Below, one piece after another: positions 16,394 through 25,470 of a DNA stretch of 64,000 bases. This DNA is from JACMNW01 sp031406155 (GTDB lineage Bacteria; Pseudomonadota; Alphaproteobacteria; Rhodobacterales; Rhodobacteraceae): the NCBI GenBank assembly GCA_031406155.1, contig JANOGW010000003.1, positions 158,723 to 222,722 on the forward strand. Direction: 5' to 3'. The stretch's first letter is position 1. Each line of letters starts with the position of its first letter. The translations under genes and the position numbers were made by a program. The notes beneath the pieces were generated by a model that had not been told where the DNA came from, searched no databases, and was given only the letters and a program-made list of their open reading frames with translations.

Positions 16394-16505
16394 GTCGCGG
16401 GTGCCACTATCGAGGTTTTTCGTGTTGACGTACAAATATGTCAGGCGTTGCGTTCCCGGTGGCGGATGCCTAAGTTGATCCTGAAAACTTGTTGGGGGAA
16501 AACCG

Positions 16506-17456
16506 TTGCGCGACATCAACATACCAGACCAGCGCCACCCTGAAAAAGCGCACCGCATCGACAATGCCCAACCGAAGAAACCCGACTGGATCAGGGTGCG
16601 GGCGCCAACATCGGAAGGGTACAAGCGCACGCGCGACATCCTGCGCGAGCAAAAACTTGTGACCGTCTGCGAAGAGGCAGGGTGCCCCAATGTGGGCGAA
16701 TGCTGGAGCCAGGGCCACGCCACGATGATGATCATGGGCGAGATTTGCACGCGGGGGTGCACATTTTGCAACGTGGCAACCGGCAAGCCCACGACCTTGG
16801 ACGTGTTCGAGCCGGGCCGTGTCGCCCATGCCGTTGCCCAATTGGGGCTGGCACATGTGGTAATCACATCGGTGGACCGTGATGATCTGGACGATGGCGG
16901 GGCCGATCACTTCGCCCAGACCATCCGTGCGGTGCGCCACCGCAGCCCGGCGACGACGATCGAAATCCTGACCCCGGATTTCCTGAAATGCCCACCCTCT
17001 GCGCTTGAGGCGGTGGTCGAGGCGCGCCCCGATGTGTTCAACCATAATCTTGAGACCGTTCCGGGGCTTTACCCCGAGGTACGCCCCGGCGCGCGCTATT
17101 TCCATTCGCTGCGGCTTTTGCAAAAGGTGAAAGAGCTGGATCCTGGCATGTTCACCAAATCCGGCATCATGGTCGGTCTGGGTGAAGAAGCGCAGGCCGT
17201 GCGTCAGGTGATGGATGACATGCGCGCGGCGGATGTCGATTTTCTAACCATCGGGCAATACCTGCAACCGACGCCAAAGCACCACCGGGTGGATCGTTTC
17301 GTGACGCCGGACGAGTTCAAAGCCTATGAGGCCGCCGCATTCGGCAAGGGCTTCCTGATGGTATCGGCCACGCCCCTGACCCGGTCATCCTACCATGCGG
17401 GGGATGATTTCGCGCGACTGCAGGCAGCAAGATCGGAAAAACTCGGGCGGGCTTAG
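16506..17456 (+). CDS. lipA: Lipoyl synthase
   Basis: A 316-residue radical-SAM enzyme that inserts two sulfurs into octanoyl groups on the lipoyl domains of 2-oxoacid dehydrogenases. The radical cluster motif CTRGCTFC has Cys81, Cys85 and Cys88. The sacrificial auxiliary cluster is bound by Cys55, Cys60 and Cys66 (CEEAGCPNVGEC). The family's C-terminal SSY motif is present (TRSSYHAG). The start is TTG at 16506 with GGGGGA 9 bases upstream; this gives the normal N-terminus. No lipB is beside it. Confidence 0.97.
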   Translation: MRDINIPDQRHPEKAHRIDNAQPKKPDWIRVRAPTSEGYKRTRDILREQKLVTVCEEAGCPNVGECWSQGHATMMIMGEICTRGCTFCNVATGKPTTLDVFEPGRVAHAVAQLGLAHVVITSVDRDDLDDGGADHFAQTIRAVRHRSPATTIEILTPDFLKCPPSALEAVVEARPDVFNHNLETVPGLYPEVRPGARYFHSLRLLQKVKELDPGMFTKSGIMVGLGEEAQAVRQVMDDMRAADVDFLTIGQYLQPTPKHHRVDRFVTPDEFKAYEAAAFGKGFLMVSATPLTRSSYHAGDDFARLQAARSEKLGRA

Positions 17457-17495
17457 ACCAGCGGTTCGTCGCACCAAACGTCACGTCACCCCGAT

Positions 17496-17514
17496 ACGCC
17501 CGACTTGGGCGTTT
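17496..17514 (+). terminator. Weak terminator candidate after lipA
   Basis: ACGCCC (17496-17501) pairs with GGGCGT (17507-17512) across GACTT, followed by only three T residues. The position 40 bases after lipA, facing a convergent gene, fits. The short T run keeps it uncertain. Confidence 0.35.
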
Positions 17515-17518
17515 ATGG

Positions 17519-18409
17519 TCACTGGACGGCAGCCAACACCTTCAGATAATCGGCCACGGCGCGCCGGTCGCTTTCCGGCAGGCGCGCCATGTTTTCGACT
17601 ACATGCGCCATTTGACCTCCGGCTGTGTCATAGTCGGGCGTGAAGCCGGTGGTCAGGTAGGCGACAATGTCATCTTCGGACCAGTCCAGCTTGCCCGGCG
17701 TGATATTGGGAACAGAACCCTTGCCAGACGGATTCGGTGCGCCAGCAAGCCATTTGGTGCGCCGCAACCCACCGATGGGATTGCGCAGCGTGTGGCACTC
17801 GCCGCAATGTGCCGCCGCCTCGACAATGTAGCGACCGCGCGTGGCTGAGGCGGGCAGGGTGCCGTCTACGACCCAATCGGATTTCACGAACAGCTGCTTC
17901 CACAGACCAAGGCCGCGACGAATAGTGAACGGGAATGACAATTGATGCGGCAGGGTGGGGGTCGCGGACACGGGCAGCGTATCCATGAAGGATTTCAGAT
18001 CGGCCACATCTTGCAGGGCCAGCTTGTTATAGGCGGCGTAAGGCAGCACCGGATAGTAATGCTGCCCTTCGGGCGACACGCCACGCAGGACCGCGTTGGC
18101 AAACGAAGGCAGATCCCAGCCGCCTATGCCCTGATCGGGGTCGGGTGTGATGTTGGGGGCGATGAAGGTTCCGAAATCCGATGGGAACGCCTGCCCCCCG
18201 GTCAACAGCAGTTGCGCATCGCCCTTGGCCCCCTCTGCCATGTGGCACGAGGCGCATCCTGTCATCCAGAATACCTTTTCACCGCGCCCTGCATCGCCGG
18301 TCAAGCCGGCAAAGGCCGCATTGGGCAGGGGCGAAGGTTGCGTCAGAAACCAGAACGCAGCGCCACCGATGACGGCGAGAAACAACACCCAGCGGATCAG
18401 ACGGCCCAT
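17519..18409 (-). CDS. Dihaem cytochrome c
   Basis: A 296-residue periplasmic or membrane-anchored protein. One N-terminal helix (IRWVLFLAVIGGAAFWFLT) acts as signal or anchor. Two CxxCH haem sites are present, CASCH near residue 52 and CGECH near residue 202, each followed by NITP and Met-containing segments typical of class I cytochrome c. The two-domain form resembles cytochrome subunits of alcohol or aldehyde dehydrogenases, but no dehydrogenase gene is adjacent, so its redox partner is unknown. Confidence 0.9.
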   Translation of the reverse strand: MGRLIRWVLFLAVIGGAAFWFLTQPSPLPNAAFAGLTGDAGRGEKVFWMTGCASCHMAEGAKGDAQLLLTGGQAFPSDFGTFIAPNITPDPDQGIGGWDLPSFANAVLRGVSPEGQHYYPVLPYAAYNKLALQDVADLKSFMDTLPVSATPTLPHQLSFPFTIRRGLGLWKQLFVKSDWVVDGTLPASATRGRYIVEAAAHCGECHTLRNPIGGLRRTKWLAGAPNPSGKGSVPNITPGKLDWSEDDIVAYLTTGFTPDYDTAGGQMAHVVENMARLPESDRRAVADYLKVLAAVQ

Positions 18410-18506
18410 TGTATCTCCTTTGCAAACAATCGAGCGACTTCGTCCATAATATCAATCAACATTAACACCAATGATCAGGCCATGTGTGACATGCGCAAGA
18501 CCTGTT

Positions 18507-19064
18507 TCACGGCGTCGCGGCAGCGTTATCAGTGAAGCGGACCTTGCCGATGTAGGGCAGGTTGCGGTTGCGTTGGGCAAAATCGATGCCGTAACCCACC
18601 ACAAATTCATCGGGGATCTCGAACCCGGTCCAGGTGGCGCGAATGTCAACCTCGCGCCGCGACGGCTTGTCCAGCAGGGCACAAACCTCCAGCCGGGCAG
18701 GTTCACGCGACTGCAACAGGTTGATGACATGATGCAGCGTGAACCCGGTATCGACGATGTCTTCGACAACCAGCACATCCTGACCGGCAATCTGCCCGCG
18801 CAGATCCTTGAGAATGCGCACCTCGCGGCTGGACTGCATGCCGTTCCCGTAGGACGAAGCTTCGAGAAAATCGACCTCGACGGGCAGATCAATCTCGCGC
18901 ACCAGATCCGCGATGAACACGAAGGACCCGCGCAGCAGACCCACGACGATCAGCTTGTCGGACCCGGCAAAATGAGTGGTGATCTGGCGGGCCAGCGCCT
19001 CGACCCGCGCAGCGATGGCCTTGGCCGATATCATCTGATCAATCACGTAAGCGCGCTCTGACAT
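18507..19064 (-). CDS. hpt: Hypoxanthine phosphoribosyltransferase
   Basis: A 185-residue purine-salvage enzyme that joins hypoxanthine or guanine to PRPP. The PRPP-binding motif VLVVEDIVDTGFTL and the flexible-loop region LEASSYGNGM are present, along with LLDKPSRREV and FVVGYGIDF at the purine site. The ATG at 19064 gives the standard N-terminus; the longer frame to 19112 adds unrelated residues. The cytochrome gene lies downstream on the same strand, about 100 bases away. Confidence 0.95.
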   Translation of the reverse strand: MSERAYVIDQMISAKAIAARVEALARQITTHFAGSDKLIVVGLLRGSFVFIADLVREIDLPVEVDFLEASSYGNGMQSSREVRILKDLRGQIAGQDVLVVEDIVDTGFTLHHVINLLQSREPARLEVCALLDKPSRREVDIRATWTGFEIPDEFVVGYGIDFAQRNRNLPYIGKVRFTDNAAATP

Positions 19065-19132
19065 GACATTCCCTTGATTTCCCCGGAACCAATACTCAAT
19101 AAGGCCCATCAAGTCACGTCAAAGCAGCCACA

Positions 19133-19588
19133 ATGCCCAAGCATCATGAAATCAAGGCCCTGCCATACTCCGCCCGGCAAATGTACGATCTGGTGGCGGA
19201 CGTGGCGTCGTATCCACAGTTCCTGCCGTGGAATTCGGCGGCGCGCATCACATCACGCCGCCCAATTGCCGGAGGCGAGGTGATGGAGGCGGATCTGGTG
19301 ATATCCTTCAAGGTGTTCCGCGAACGATTTGCCAGCCGGGTGATGCTGTTTCCCGACGAAAAACGGATCGAGACCGAATATCTCGATGGGCCATTTCGCC
19401 ATATGAAATCAACCTGGGGATTTCGCGACATCGCCAGCGGCGGTTGCGAGGTCGAGTTCTTTGTCGACTTCGAATTCAGAAATGCCATTCTGCAGGGCAT
19501 TATCGGCATGGTGTTCAACGACGCCATGCAGCGCATTGTGCGCGCGTTCGAGCGGCGGGCGGCGGTGCTGTACGGGCCAGCGGGCTGA
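19133..19588 (+). CDS. RatA/COQ10-type START-like protein
   Basis: A 151-residue protein of the polyketide cyclase/START fold. MYDLVADVASYPQFLPWNSAARI, DLVISFKVFRERFASRV and GCEVEFFVDFEFRNAILQGIIG match the COQ10/RatA family. In mitochondria and in many alphaproteobacteria such proteins bind ubiquinone and help respiration; the name RatA comes from a toxin role proposed in E. coli. With lipA and the cytochrome nearby, a ubiquinone role seems more likely. It is divergent from hpt. Confidence 0.88.
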   Translation: MPKHHEIKALPYSARQMYDLVADVASYPQFLPWNSAARITSRRPIAGGEVMEADLVISFKVFRERFASRVMLFPDEKRIETEYLDGPFRHMKSTWGFRDIASGGCEVEFFVDFEFRNAILQGIIGMVFNDAMQRIVRAFERRAAVLYGPAG

Positions 19589-19618
19589 GTTCTGCAACGA
19601 ACCCCGGATCTTGCCAGA

Positions 19619-20092
19619 TCACGCCGTCTCAAGCGCCTGAAGCAGCAGACCCAAAGCGAACTCCGTTGCGGCAGCACGCACCGCCGTTCGGCCAAGGGGG
19701 CCGAATTCGACGGTCCGGGCAAGGGTTGGATGGCCGCCGTGGGCAAGGCCAAAACAAACCCGGCCTTCGGGCTTGAACTCTGACCCGCCCGGACCCGCGA
19801 TCCCGGTAATCGAGACGGCAAGCGCCACCTGTGCCGATGCAGCAGCACCATCGGCCATCTCGCGCGCGACGGGTTCAGAGACAGCACCATAAGCGTCAAG
19901 CGAGTCTTGCCGCACCCCCAGCATGTCAGTCTTGGCGGCGTTGGAATAGGTGACAAAGCCGCGATCAAAGACATCCGATGATCCGGCGATGTCGGTCAAG
20001 GCCGCAGCAACCATACCGCCCGTGCAGCTTTCAGCACAGGCAATGCGGATGCCTTTGGCGCGGGCGGCGGCAAGGATATCGGCGGCGATCAC
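19619..20092 (-). CDS. CinA C-terminal domain protein (nicotinamide-nucleotide amidase family)
   Basis: A 157-residue stand-alone CinA C-terminal domain (PncC family), which deamidates NMN to nicotinate mononucleotide in pyridine nucleotide recycling. The family motif CAESCTGGMVAAALTDIAGSSDVFDRGFVTYSN is at the N-terminus, and ITGIAGPGG follows. The start is GTG at 20092, overlapping the pgpA stop as GTGA, so it is coupled to pgpA. The competence-damage domain of full CinA is absent, which is normal for this class. Confidence 0.92.
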   Translation of the reverse strand: MIAADILAAARAKGIRIACAESCTGGMVAAALTDIAGSSDVFDRGFVTYSNAAKTDMLGVRQDSLDAYGAVSEPVAREMADGAAASAQVALAVSITGIAGPGGSEFKPEGRVCFGLAHGGHPTLARTVEFGPLGRTAVRAAATEFALGLLLQALETA

Positions 20093-20586
20093 AGCATCAC
20101 CGGAAGATGATAGGCGATACCGGCCAGAATGGTCGCCACGCCAGCAAACAGCCCGGCCCACAGATCGTCCAGCATCACCCCCGTAGCATCATGCCGGGCG
20201 TCGGCACGGCCGATCACCCATGGCTTCCAGATATCGAACAGGCGGAAAAACAAGAAAGCTGCGATCCAGCCGGGATAGGCATCAACCGCCCAATCCTCCA
20301 TCCCGCGCGACCAGAAGGCGGCGGCGGGAAACAGCAGGGCAAGCCATTGCCCGGCAACCTCGTCAATCACGAATTCGGGTGGATCGTCACCGGGGCGGTT
20401 TGCCAATTCAACCTTGCAGGCCCAGAAACCGAGCAGTGTCGCAGCGACGGTGGCCGCGACAAGGGCCGGAAAGCCAAGATAGCGGTCAATGGCAATGCCC
20501 AGCACGATGGCCACGGCTGACGCCCAGGTGCCGGGGGCGGGACGCAGCAGGCCGACGCCAAAGAAGATCGCTATCAGGCGGGTCAT
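20089..20586 (-). CDS. pgpA: Phosphatidylglycerophosphatase A
   Basis: A 165-residue inner-membrane enzyme that dephosphorylates phosphatidylglycerophosphate to phosphatidylglycerol. Conserved RPAPGTWAS near the N-terminus and FVIDEVAGQW in the middle are the PgpA signatures, and four membrane helices can be drawn. It overlaps ispDF at its start and cinA at its end by four bases each, giving an ispDF-pgpA-cinA operon, an order common in this family. Confidence 0.93.
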   Translation of the reverse strand: MTRLIAIFFGVGLLRPAPGTWASAVAIVLGIAIDRYLGFPALVAATVAATLLGFWACKVELANRPGDDPPEFVIDEVAGQWLALLFPAAAFWSRGMEDWAVDAYPGWIAAFLFFRLFDIWKPWVIGRADARHDATGVMLDDLWAGLFAGVATILAGIAYHLPVML

Positions 20587-21746
20587 GGTGCCACCAAAGC
20601 GGCGGTGGCAAGGGCAGCAATGCCTTCCTCGCGCCCGGTGAAGCCCAGCTGTTCGGATGTCGTCGCCTTGACGCTGATGCGACCGGGATCAACCCCGCAG
20701 ATTTGCGCGAGCACAGCTTGCATGGCGGCGGCATGCGGGCCGATCTTGGGCCGTTCACAGATCAGCGTCACATCGGCATTGGCAAGAGTAAAGCCACGCG
20801 CGCGGGCAAGGTCCATCGCATGTTTAAGGAAGATGTGTGACGCAACTCCTTTCCATTGCGGATCAGAGGGCGGAAAATGCTGCCCGATGTCGCCTGCGGC
20901 AAGGGCCCCGTAGATGGCGTCGGTCAGCGCATGCATGCCGACATCGGCATCAGAATGACCCAGCAGGCCGCGCGGATGCGGTACTTTTATGCCGCAAAGC
21001 CATAGGTGATCGCCGGGGCAGAATGCGTGCACATCAAAGCCATTGCCCAGTCGAATATCCATTGCGGCGGGGTCCTTGTGGTTTGGTGCTGCCTTCAGGC
21101 GCGTGGCCAGAATTTGCTCGGCTCTGGCGAAATCGGCGGAATAGGTCAGCTTCAGGTTATCATCGTCGCCCAAAACAATGGCAATGGCCATCCCGGCCGA
21201 ACGCGCAACTGCGACATCGTCAGCCGCAGGGCCTTTGTGGGCACGATGTGCGGCAAGGATGGGGGCGAAGTGAAAGGCCTGCGGGGTTTGTGCTCGGTAC
21301 AGTCCATTGCGATCTTCGGTGCCCGTCACCAAACCATCCGCGCCCCGCCAAAGTGCATCTGAAACCGGCAGGGCGAGGGCCGCACCTTCGTGGTGATCAA
21401 GGGCCAAGAGCAGCCGGCGAACAAGATCGGTTGTAACCATGGGCCGCGCACCGTCATGGATCAACACATGGGCGACATCGGTATCGGCCAATGCCTCCAG
21501 CGCGTTGCGCACAGATTGATCGCGCGTGGCACCCCCTTCGACCAAGATCACTTCGCAGCCAAGCGACACTGCGAGCGCGCGATCGTCGGGGTGGATCACT
21601 AGAACGATACGGTCCGCCAGCGCCGTGAAGGCCGCGATGCTATGCGCGATCACCGGCGTGCCGGCAAGCGACTGCCACTGTTTGGGCACAGCACTGCCTG
21701 CCCGGGTGCCCCGGCCTGCTGCCACGATGATTGCTGCGATGGTCAT
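20583..21746 (-). CDS. ispDF: Bifunctional IspD/IspF enzyme of the MEP isoprenoid pathway
   Basis: A 387-residue fusion. The N-terminal IspD half makes CDP-methylerythritol (AAIIVAAGRGTRAGSAVPKQW nucleotide loop; VLIHDGARPMV). The C-terminal IspF half is the 2,4-cyclodiphosphate synthase (GNGFDVHAF metal site; GHSDADVGMHALTDAIYGA; KATTSEQLGFTGREEGIAA). The fusion is common in alphaproteobacteria. The ATG at 21746 gives the standard IspD N-terminus. The open frame continues far upstream to 22298 over dusB, but that part is antisense to a real gene. Confidence 0.96.
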   Translation of the reverse strand: MTIAAIIVAAGRGTRAGSAVPKQWQSLAGTPVIAHSIAAFTALADRIVLVIHPDDRALAVSLGCEVILVEGGATRDQSVRNALEALADTDVAHVLIHDGARPMVTTDLVRRLLLALDHHEGAALALPVSDALWRGADGLVTGTEDRNGLYRAQTPQAFHFAPILAAHRAHKGPAADDVAVARSAGMAIAIVLGDDDNLKLTYSADFARAEQILATRLKAAPNHKDPAAMDIRLGNGFDVHAFCPGDHLWLCGIKVPHPRGLLGHSDADVGMHALTDAIYGALAAGDIGQHFPPSDPQWKGVASHIFLKHAMDLARARGFTLANADVTLICERPKIGPHAAAMQAVLAQICGVDPGRISVKATTSEQLGFTGREEGIAALATAALVAP

Positions 21747-21932
21747 AGTCGGCCCCGTGTTTGCGCACAGTCCTATGACAGGCTCGCGCACATGGCAATC
21801 TTGCGCGCAGAACAGGCGGATTTGATTAAATAATAGGCGTCGCCTGTTTTTCAGCCACAATTGCAACCCCTTGGTTTGTCTTTGGGCGCGAAGACGGCTA
21901 TTTGTCACTGAGCGTAACGAAAGCAGGCCGTC

Positions 21933-22913
21933 GTGACCATACAACTGGGAGACATGACATTGACCCCGCCGGTGCTTTTGGCACCGCTTGCCGGCATTAC
22001 CGATCTGCCTTTCCGTACCTTGGTCAGCAGCTTTGGTGCAGGGCTGGTCGTCAGTGAAATGGTGGCCAGCCAGGAAGTGGTGCAGGCAAAGCCTTTGGCG
22101 CGTGCGCGGGCAGACCTCGGGTTTGGCGTTGCAGCAACCTCGGTGCAACTGGCGGGATGTCAGGCCTACTGGATGGCAGAGGCGGCGCGCTATGTCGAAG
22201 CCATGGGTGCCCGCGTGATCGATATCAACATGGGCTGTCCGGCGAAAAAGGTGACCAACGGCTATTCTGGGTCGGCGCTGATGCGCGATCTGGATCACGC
22301 GCTAAGCCTGATCGACGCGGTGGTGGGGGCGGTCAAGGTGCCGGTGACATTGAAAACCCGTCTGGGCTGGGATGACGCGGTACTGAACGCGCCCGATCTG
22401 GCCCGCCGGGCACAAGGTGCGGGCATTGCCATGATCACCATCCACGGTCGCACGCGCTGCCAGTTCTACAAGGGTGCGGCAGATTGGGCCGCCATTCGCG
22501 CGGTCAAGGACGCGGTGACCATTCCAGTAATTGCGAATGGTGACATCGTGGACGCGGCCTCGGCGCGCAGCGCACTGACCGCGTCTGGCGCGAACGGCGT
22601 GATGGTGGGGCGCGGCGCACAGGGCGCGCCCTGGCGGTTGGCGCAGATCGGTGCTGCGCTTTATGGCACCGCCGAACCCTTGGTGCCGTACGGCCATGCT
22701 TTGGGCGATCTGGTGGTCGCACATTATGAAGAGATGCTGCGCTTTTACGGGTCCGGTCTGGGCGTGAAAGTCGCGCGCAAGCATCTGGGCTGGTATCTCG
22801 ACGAGGCGGGTCTGGTGGCGCACCGCCCCGCGGTGATGGCGGCAATGACGCCTGCCGCCACCATCTTCGCACTTCGCCGCGCGTTCGGTGATGCGGACCG
22901 GGCTGCCGCATGA
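21933..22913 (+). CDS. dusB: tRNA-dihydrouridine synthase B
   Basis: A 326-residue flavoenzyme (NifR3 family) that reduces uridines in the tRNA D-loop. The TIM-barrel motifs LAPLAGITDLPFR, INMGCPAKKVTNGYSGSALM with the catalytic Cys, TLKTRLGWDD and TIHGRTRCQFYKG are present. The start is GTG at 21933. The stop overlaps the ntrB start (ATGA), so it is the first gene of the nifR3-ntrB-ntrC operon known from Rhodobacter. Confidence 0.95.
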   Translation: MTIQLGDMTLTPPVLLAPLAGITDLPFRTLVSSFGAGLVVSEMVASQEVVQAKPLARARADLGFGVAATSVQLAGCQAYWMAEAARYVEAMGARVIDINMGCPAKKVTNGYSGSALMRDLDHALSLIDAVVGAVKVPVTLKTRLGWDDAVLNAPDLARRAQGAGIAMITIHGRTRCQFYKGAADWAAIRAVKDAVTIPVIANGDIVDAASARSALTASGANGVMVGRGAQGAPWRLAQIGAALYGTAEPLVPYGHALGDLVVAHYEEMLRFYGSGLGVKVARKHLGWYLDEAGLVAHRPAVMAAMTPAATIFALRRAFGDADRAAA

Positions 22914-24004
22914 CGCAGTTTCGCCCGCCCTATCCAGTTCCCGGTGTGATCTGGGCGTCGCTGCCGCTGCCGGCACTGCTGGTTGATCTTGCCGGCAAAA
23001 TCCTAGAGGCCAATCCGGCTGCGGAAATTTTCCTGAACGCATCGGCCAAAAACCTGCGCGGCCAGCCAGCACTGGACCGCCTGCACATCGATGCGCCGAT
23101 GGAGGAGGCGTTTGCGCGGGCGCGGGCCAACCAGTCGCCGCTGTTCATCAACGATGTCGATGTCACCAGTGGCGAGCGTGCGCCGATGCAGTGCAACGTG
23201 CAGATCGCCACGATGCTCGACAATCCGGGCATCACCATGGTGCTGATCTCGCCGCGCGAGATCGCCGAACGGCTGGGCCGGTCGATGAGCGTGAAATCGG
23301 CGGCGAGATCGGCCATCGGCATGGCCGAAATGCTGGCGCATGAAATCAAGAACCCGCTCGCCGGAATTTCCGGTGCAGCCCAACTGCTGTCGATGGGGTT
23401 GTCGGCGGAGGACCGCGAGATGACCGATCTGATCGTGGCTGAAACCCACCGGATCGTGAAGTTGCTGGAACAGGTCGAACAGTTCGGCAATCTGCGCGCA
23501 CCGGACCGGCGGGCGGTCAATATCCATGATGCGCTTGACCGCGCCCGGCGGTCCGCATTGGCAGGCTACGGCGCGCATATGACGATTGTTGAAGACTACG
23601 ACCCGTCGCTGCCAGCCACCTTTGCCGACCTCGATCAACTGGTGCAGGTGTTCCTGAACCTGATCAAGAACGCGGTCGAGGCGGCGGGCCAGACCGGGGG
23701 CACCATCCGCCTGCACACGTTCTATGATCAGTCCCTGCGGTTGCGCCAGAAAGGCGGACCGGGCCGCGCTGTGCCCTTGCAGATTGAAATAATTGACGAT
23801 GGACCGGGCATAGCCCCCCAGATTACGGCGGATATTTTCGAGCCCTTTGTCAGTGGCCGGGAAAACGGCACCGGGCTTGGGCTGGCGCTGGTGTCGAAGA
23901 TCATATCCGACCACGAAGGTTGGGTGAGCGTTGAATCTGCGCCCGGTCGAACAACCTTCAGGGTGTCATTGCCAGTTGCCAAATCGCAAAAGGAAACAAG
24001 CTGA
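22910..24004 (+). CDS. ntrB: Nitrogen regulation sensor histidine kinase NtrB
   Basis: A 364-residue cytosolic kinase. A PAS-like sensor domain covers about residues 15-120. The HisKA domain has the phospho-accepting His144 in LAHEIKNPLAGISG. The HATPase domain shows N box FLNLIKNAVEAA, DDGPGIAP and GRENGTGLGLAL. Under nitrogen limitation it phosphorylates NtrC, under control of PII protein. It overlaps ntrC by one base (TGATG), so the two are translationally coupled. Confidence 0.96.
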   Translation: MTQFRPPYPVPGVIWASLPLPALLVDLAGKILEANPAAEIFLNASAKNLRGQPALDRLHIDAPMEEAFARARANQSPLFINDVDVTSGERAPMQCNVQIATMLDNPGITMVLISPREIAERLGRSMSVKSAARSAIGMAEMLAHEIKNPLAGISGAAQLLSMGLSAEDREMTDLIVAETHRIVKLLEQVEQFGNLRAPDRRAVNIHDALDRARRSALAGYGAHMTIVEDYDPSLPATFADLDQLVQVFLNLIKNAVEAAGQTGGTIRLHTFYDQSLRLRQKGGPGRAVPLQIEIIDDGPGIAPQITADIFEPFVSGRENGTGLGLALVSKIISDHEGWVSVESAPGRTTFRVSLPVAKSQKETS

Positions 24005-25368
24005 TGGATGGTACGGTTCTGGTTGCTGATGACGACCGCACCATTCGCACGGTGTTGACGCAAGCGCTGACGCGCGCCGGATGTAAGGTACACGCGACCT
24101 CCAGCCTGACAACCTTGATGCGTTGGGTTGAAGAGGGCAAGGGCGATCTGGTGATCACCGATGTGATCATGCCAGACGGCAACGGGCTGGAAACCCTGCC
24201 GCAGATCAGCAAACTGCGCCCCGGTCTGCCGGTGATCGTCATTTCGGCGCAGAACACCATCATGACCGCAATTCAGGCGGCCGAAGCCGAGGCTTATGAC
24301 TATCTTCCCAAACCCTTCGATCTGCCGGACCTGATGAAGCGGTCGGCGCGGGCGCTGGATCAAAAGCGGCGGTCGGTGGCAAAACCCGCCACGCCGCAAG
24401 CGACGGGCGACGATTTGCCACTGGTCGGGCGTACGGCGGCGATGCAGGCGCTATACCGGCTGGTGGCGCGGGTGATGAACTCTGATCTGTCGGTGCTGAT
24501 CACCGGCGAATCCGGCACCGGAAAATCGCTGATCGCGCGGGCTATCCATGATTTTTCAGATCGCAGATCGCAGCCTTTCGTGGTTGTGCAGGCGGCCGAT
24601 CTTGCCGGAATGGATGGCCCTGCGTCGCTGTTGCAGCGGGCTCGGGGCGGCAGTCTGGTGTTTGACGAGGTGGCTGATTACGACGATGCCAGTCAGGCGC
24701 GCATTGTGCGGATGATGGATACGCTGAACGATACCTCGCCCCGGATCATGGCAACCAGCCAGTCCGATCTGACCAGCAAGATGGAAGCCGGTCAGTTCCG
24801 TCAGGATCTGTACTACCGTTTGGGCGGGGTCAGTCTGCTGGTGCCGCCGTTACGCGAACGGGTGGATGACATTCCACTGCTGGCCGATCACTTTCTGGCA
24901 CGCGGCGAACGTGACGCAGGTCTTGTGCGCAGGCTTTCAAGCGAAGCCCGCGATCTTGTGCGCACTTATTCCTGGCCCGGCAATGTGCGGCAATTGGAAA
25001 ACACCCTGCGCCGACTAATGGCGACATCGTTGGAAATGGAAATCACTCGGGCCGAAGTGGACGGGGTGCTGGGCAATCAGCCTGCCATGGAACCCCTGCG
25101 CGGCGGTAGCGATGGCGAGAAACTGTCGGCATCTGTCGCGCGGCATCTGAAGCGCTACTTTGACCTGCATGGCGGAAGTTTGCCACCCGACGGCGTTTAC
25201 AACCGCATCCTGCGCGAGGTGGAACTGCCCCTGATCGAGATCGCGCTGGACGCAACCGCAGGAAATCAGGCGAAATGTGCCGATCTGCTGGGCATCAATC
25301 GCAATACTTTGCGCAAGAAGATCATGGAACTGGATATTCGCGTGACACGGCGGCGCAAACTGATGTAA
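24004..25368 (+). CDS. ntrC: Nitrogen regulation response regulator NtrC, lacking the GAFTGA motif
   Basis: A 454-residue regulator. The receiver domain has the phospho-acceptor Asp53 (ITDVIMPDG). The AAA+ domain has Walker A GESGTGKS, but where GAFTGA should lie the sequence runs LAGMDGPASLLQRARGG, so the loop that contacts sigma-54 is missing. The same is known for R. capsulatus NtrC, which activates sigma-70 promoters. A Fis-type HTH (NQAKCADLLGINRNTLRKKI) ends the protein. It likely activates glnB, glnA and nitrogen-scavenging genes. Confidence 0.96.
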   Translation: MDGTVLVADDDRTIRTVLTQALTRAGCKVHATSSLTTLMRWVEEGKGDLVITDVIMPDGNGLETLPQISKLRPGLPVIVISAQNTIMTAIQAAEAEAYDYLPKPFDLPDLMKRSARALDQKRRSVAKPATPQATGDDLPLVGRTAAMQALYRLVARVMNSDLSVLITGESGTGKSLIARAIHDFSDRRSQPFVVVQAADLAGMDGPASLLQRARGGSLVFDEVADYDDASQARIVRMMDTLNDTSPRIMATSQSDLTSKMEAGQFRQDLYYRLGGVSLLVPPLRERVDDIPLLADHFLARGERDAGLVRRLSSEARDLVRTYSWPGNVRQLENTLRRLMATSLEMEITRAEVDGVLGNQPAMEPLRGGSDGEKLSASVARHLKRYFDLHGGSLPPDGVYNRILREVELPLIEIALDATAGNQAKCADLLGINRNTLRKKIMELDIRVTRRRKLM

Positions 25369-25437
25369 AACCGCAACATCAAGCGTGTCTTCCGGGTTTA
25401 CAGGCGGATGGCATACAAGATGTGGCGGTGGTGTTCA

Positions 25438-25461
25438 CCCCGTCCTTGACCTGATCGGGGG
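25438..25461. repeat. Degenerate copy of a GC-rich palindromic repeat
   Basis: CCCCGTCCTTGACCTGATCG followed by GGGG resembles the hairpin at 14698-14724 (shared ACCTGATC core flanked by CCCCG and GGGG). It lies between ntrC and ntrY, just before the ntrY start. The stem is imperfect. Confidence 0.35.
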
Positions 25462-25470
25462 CCGTTACAC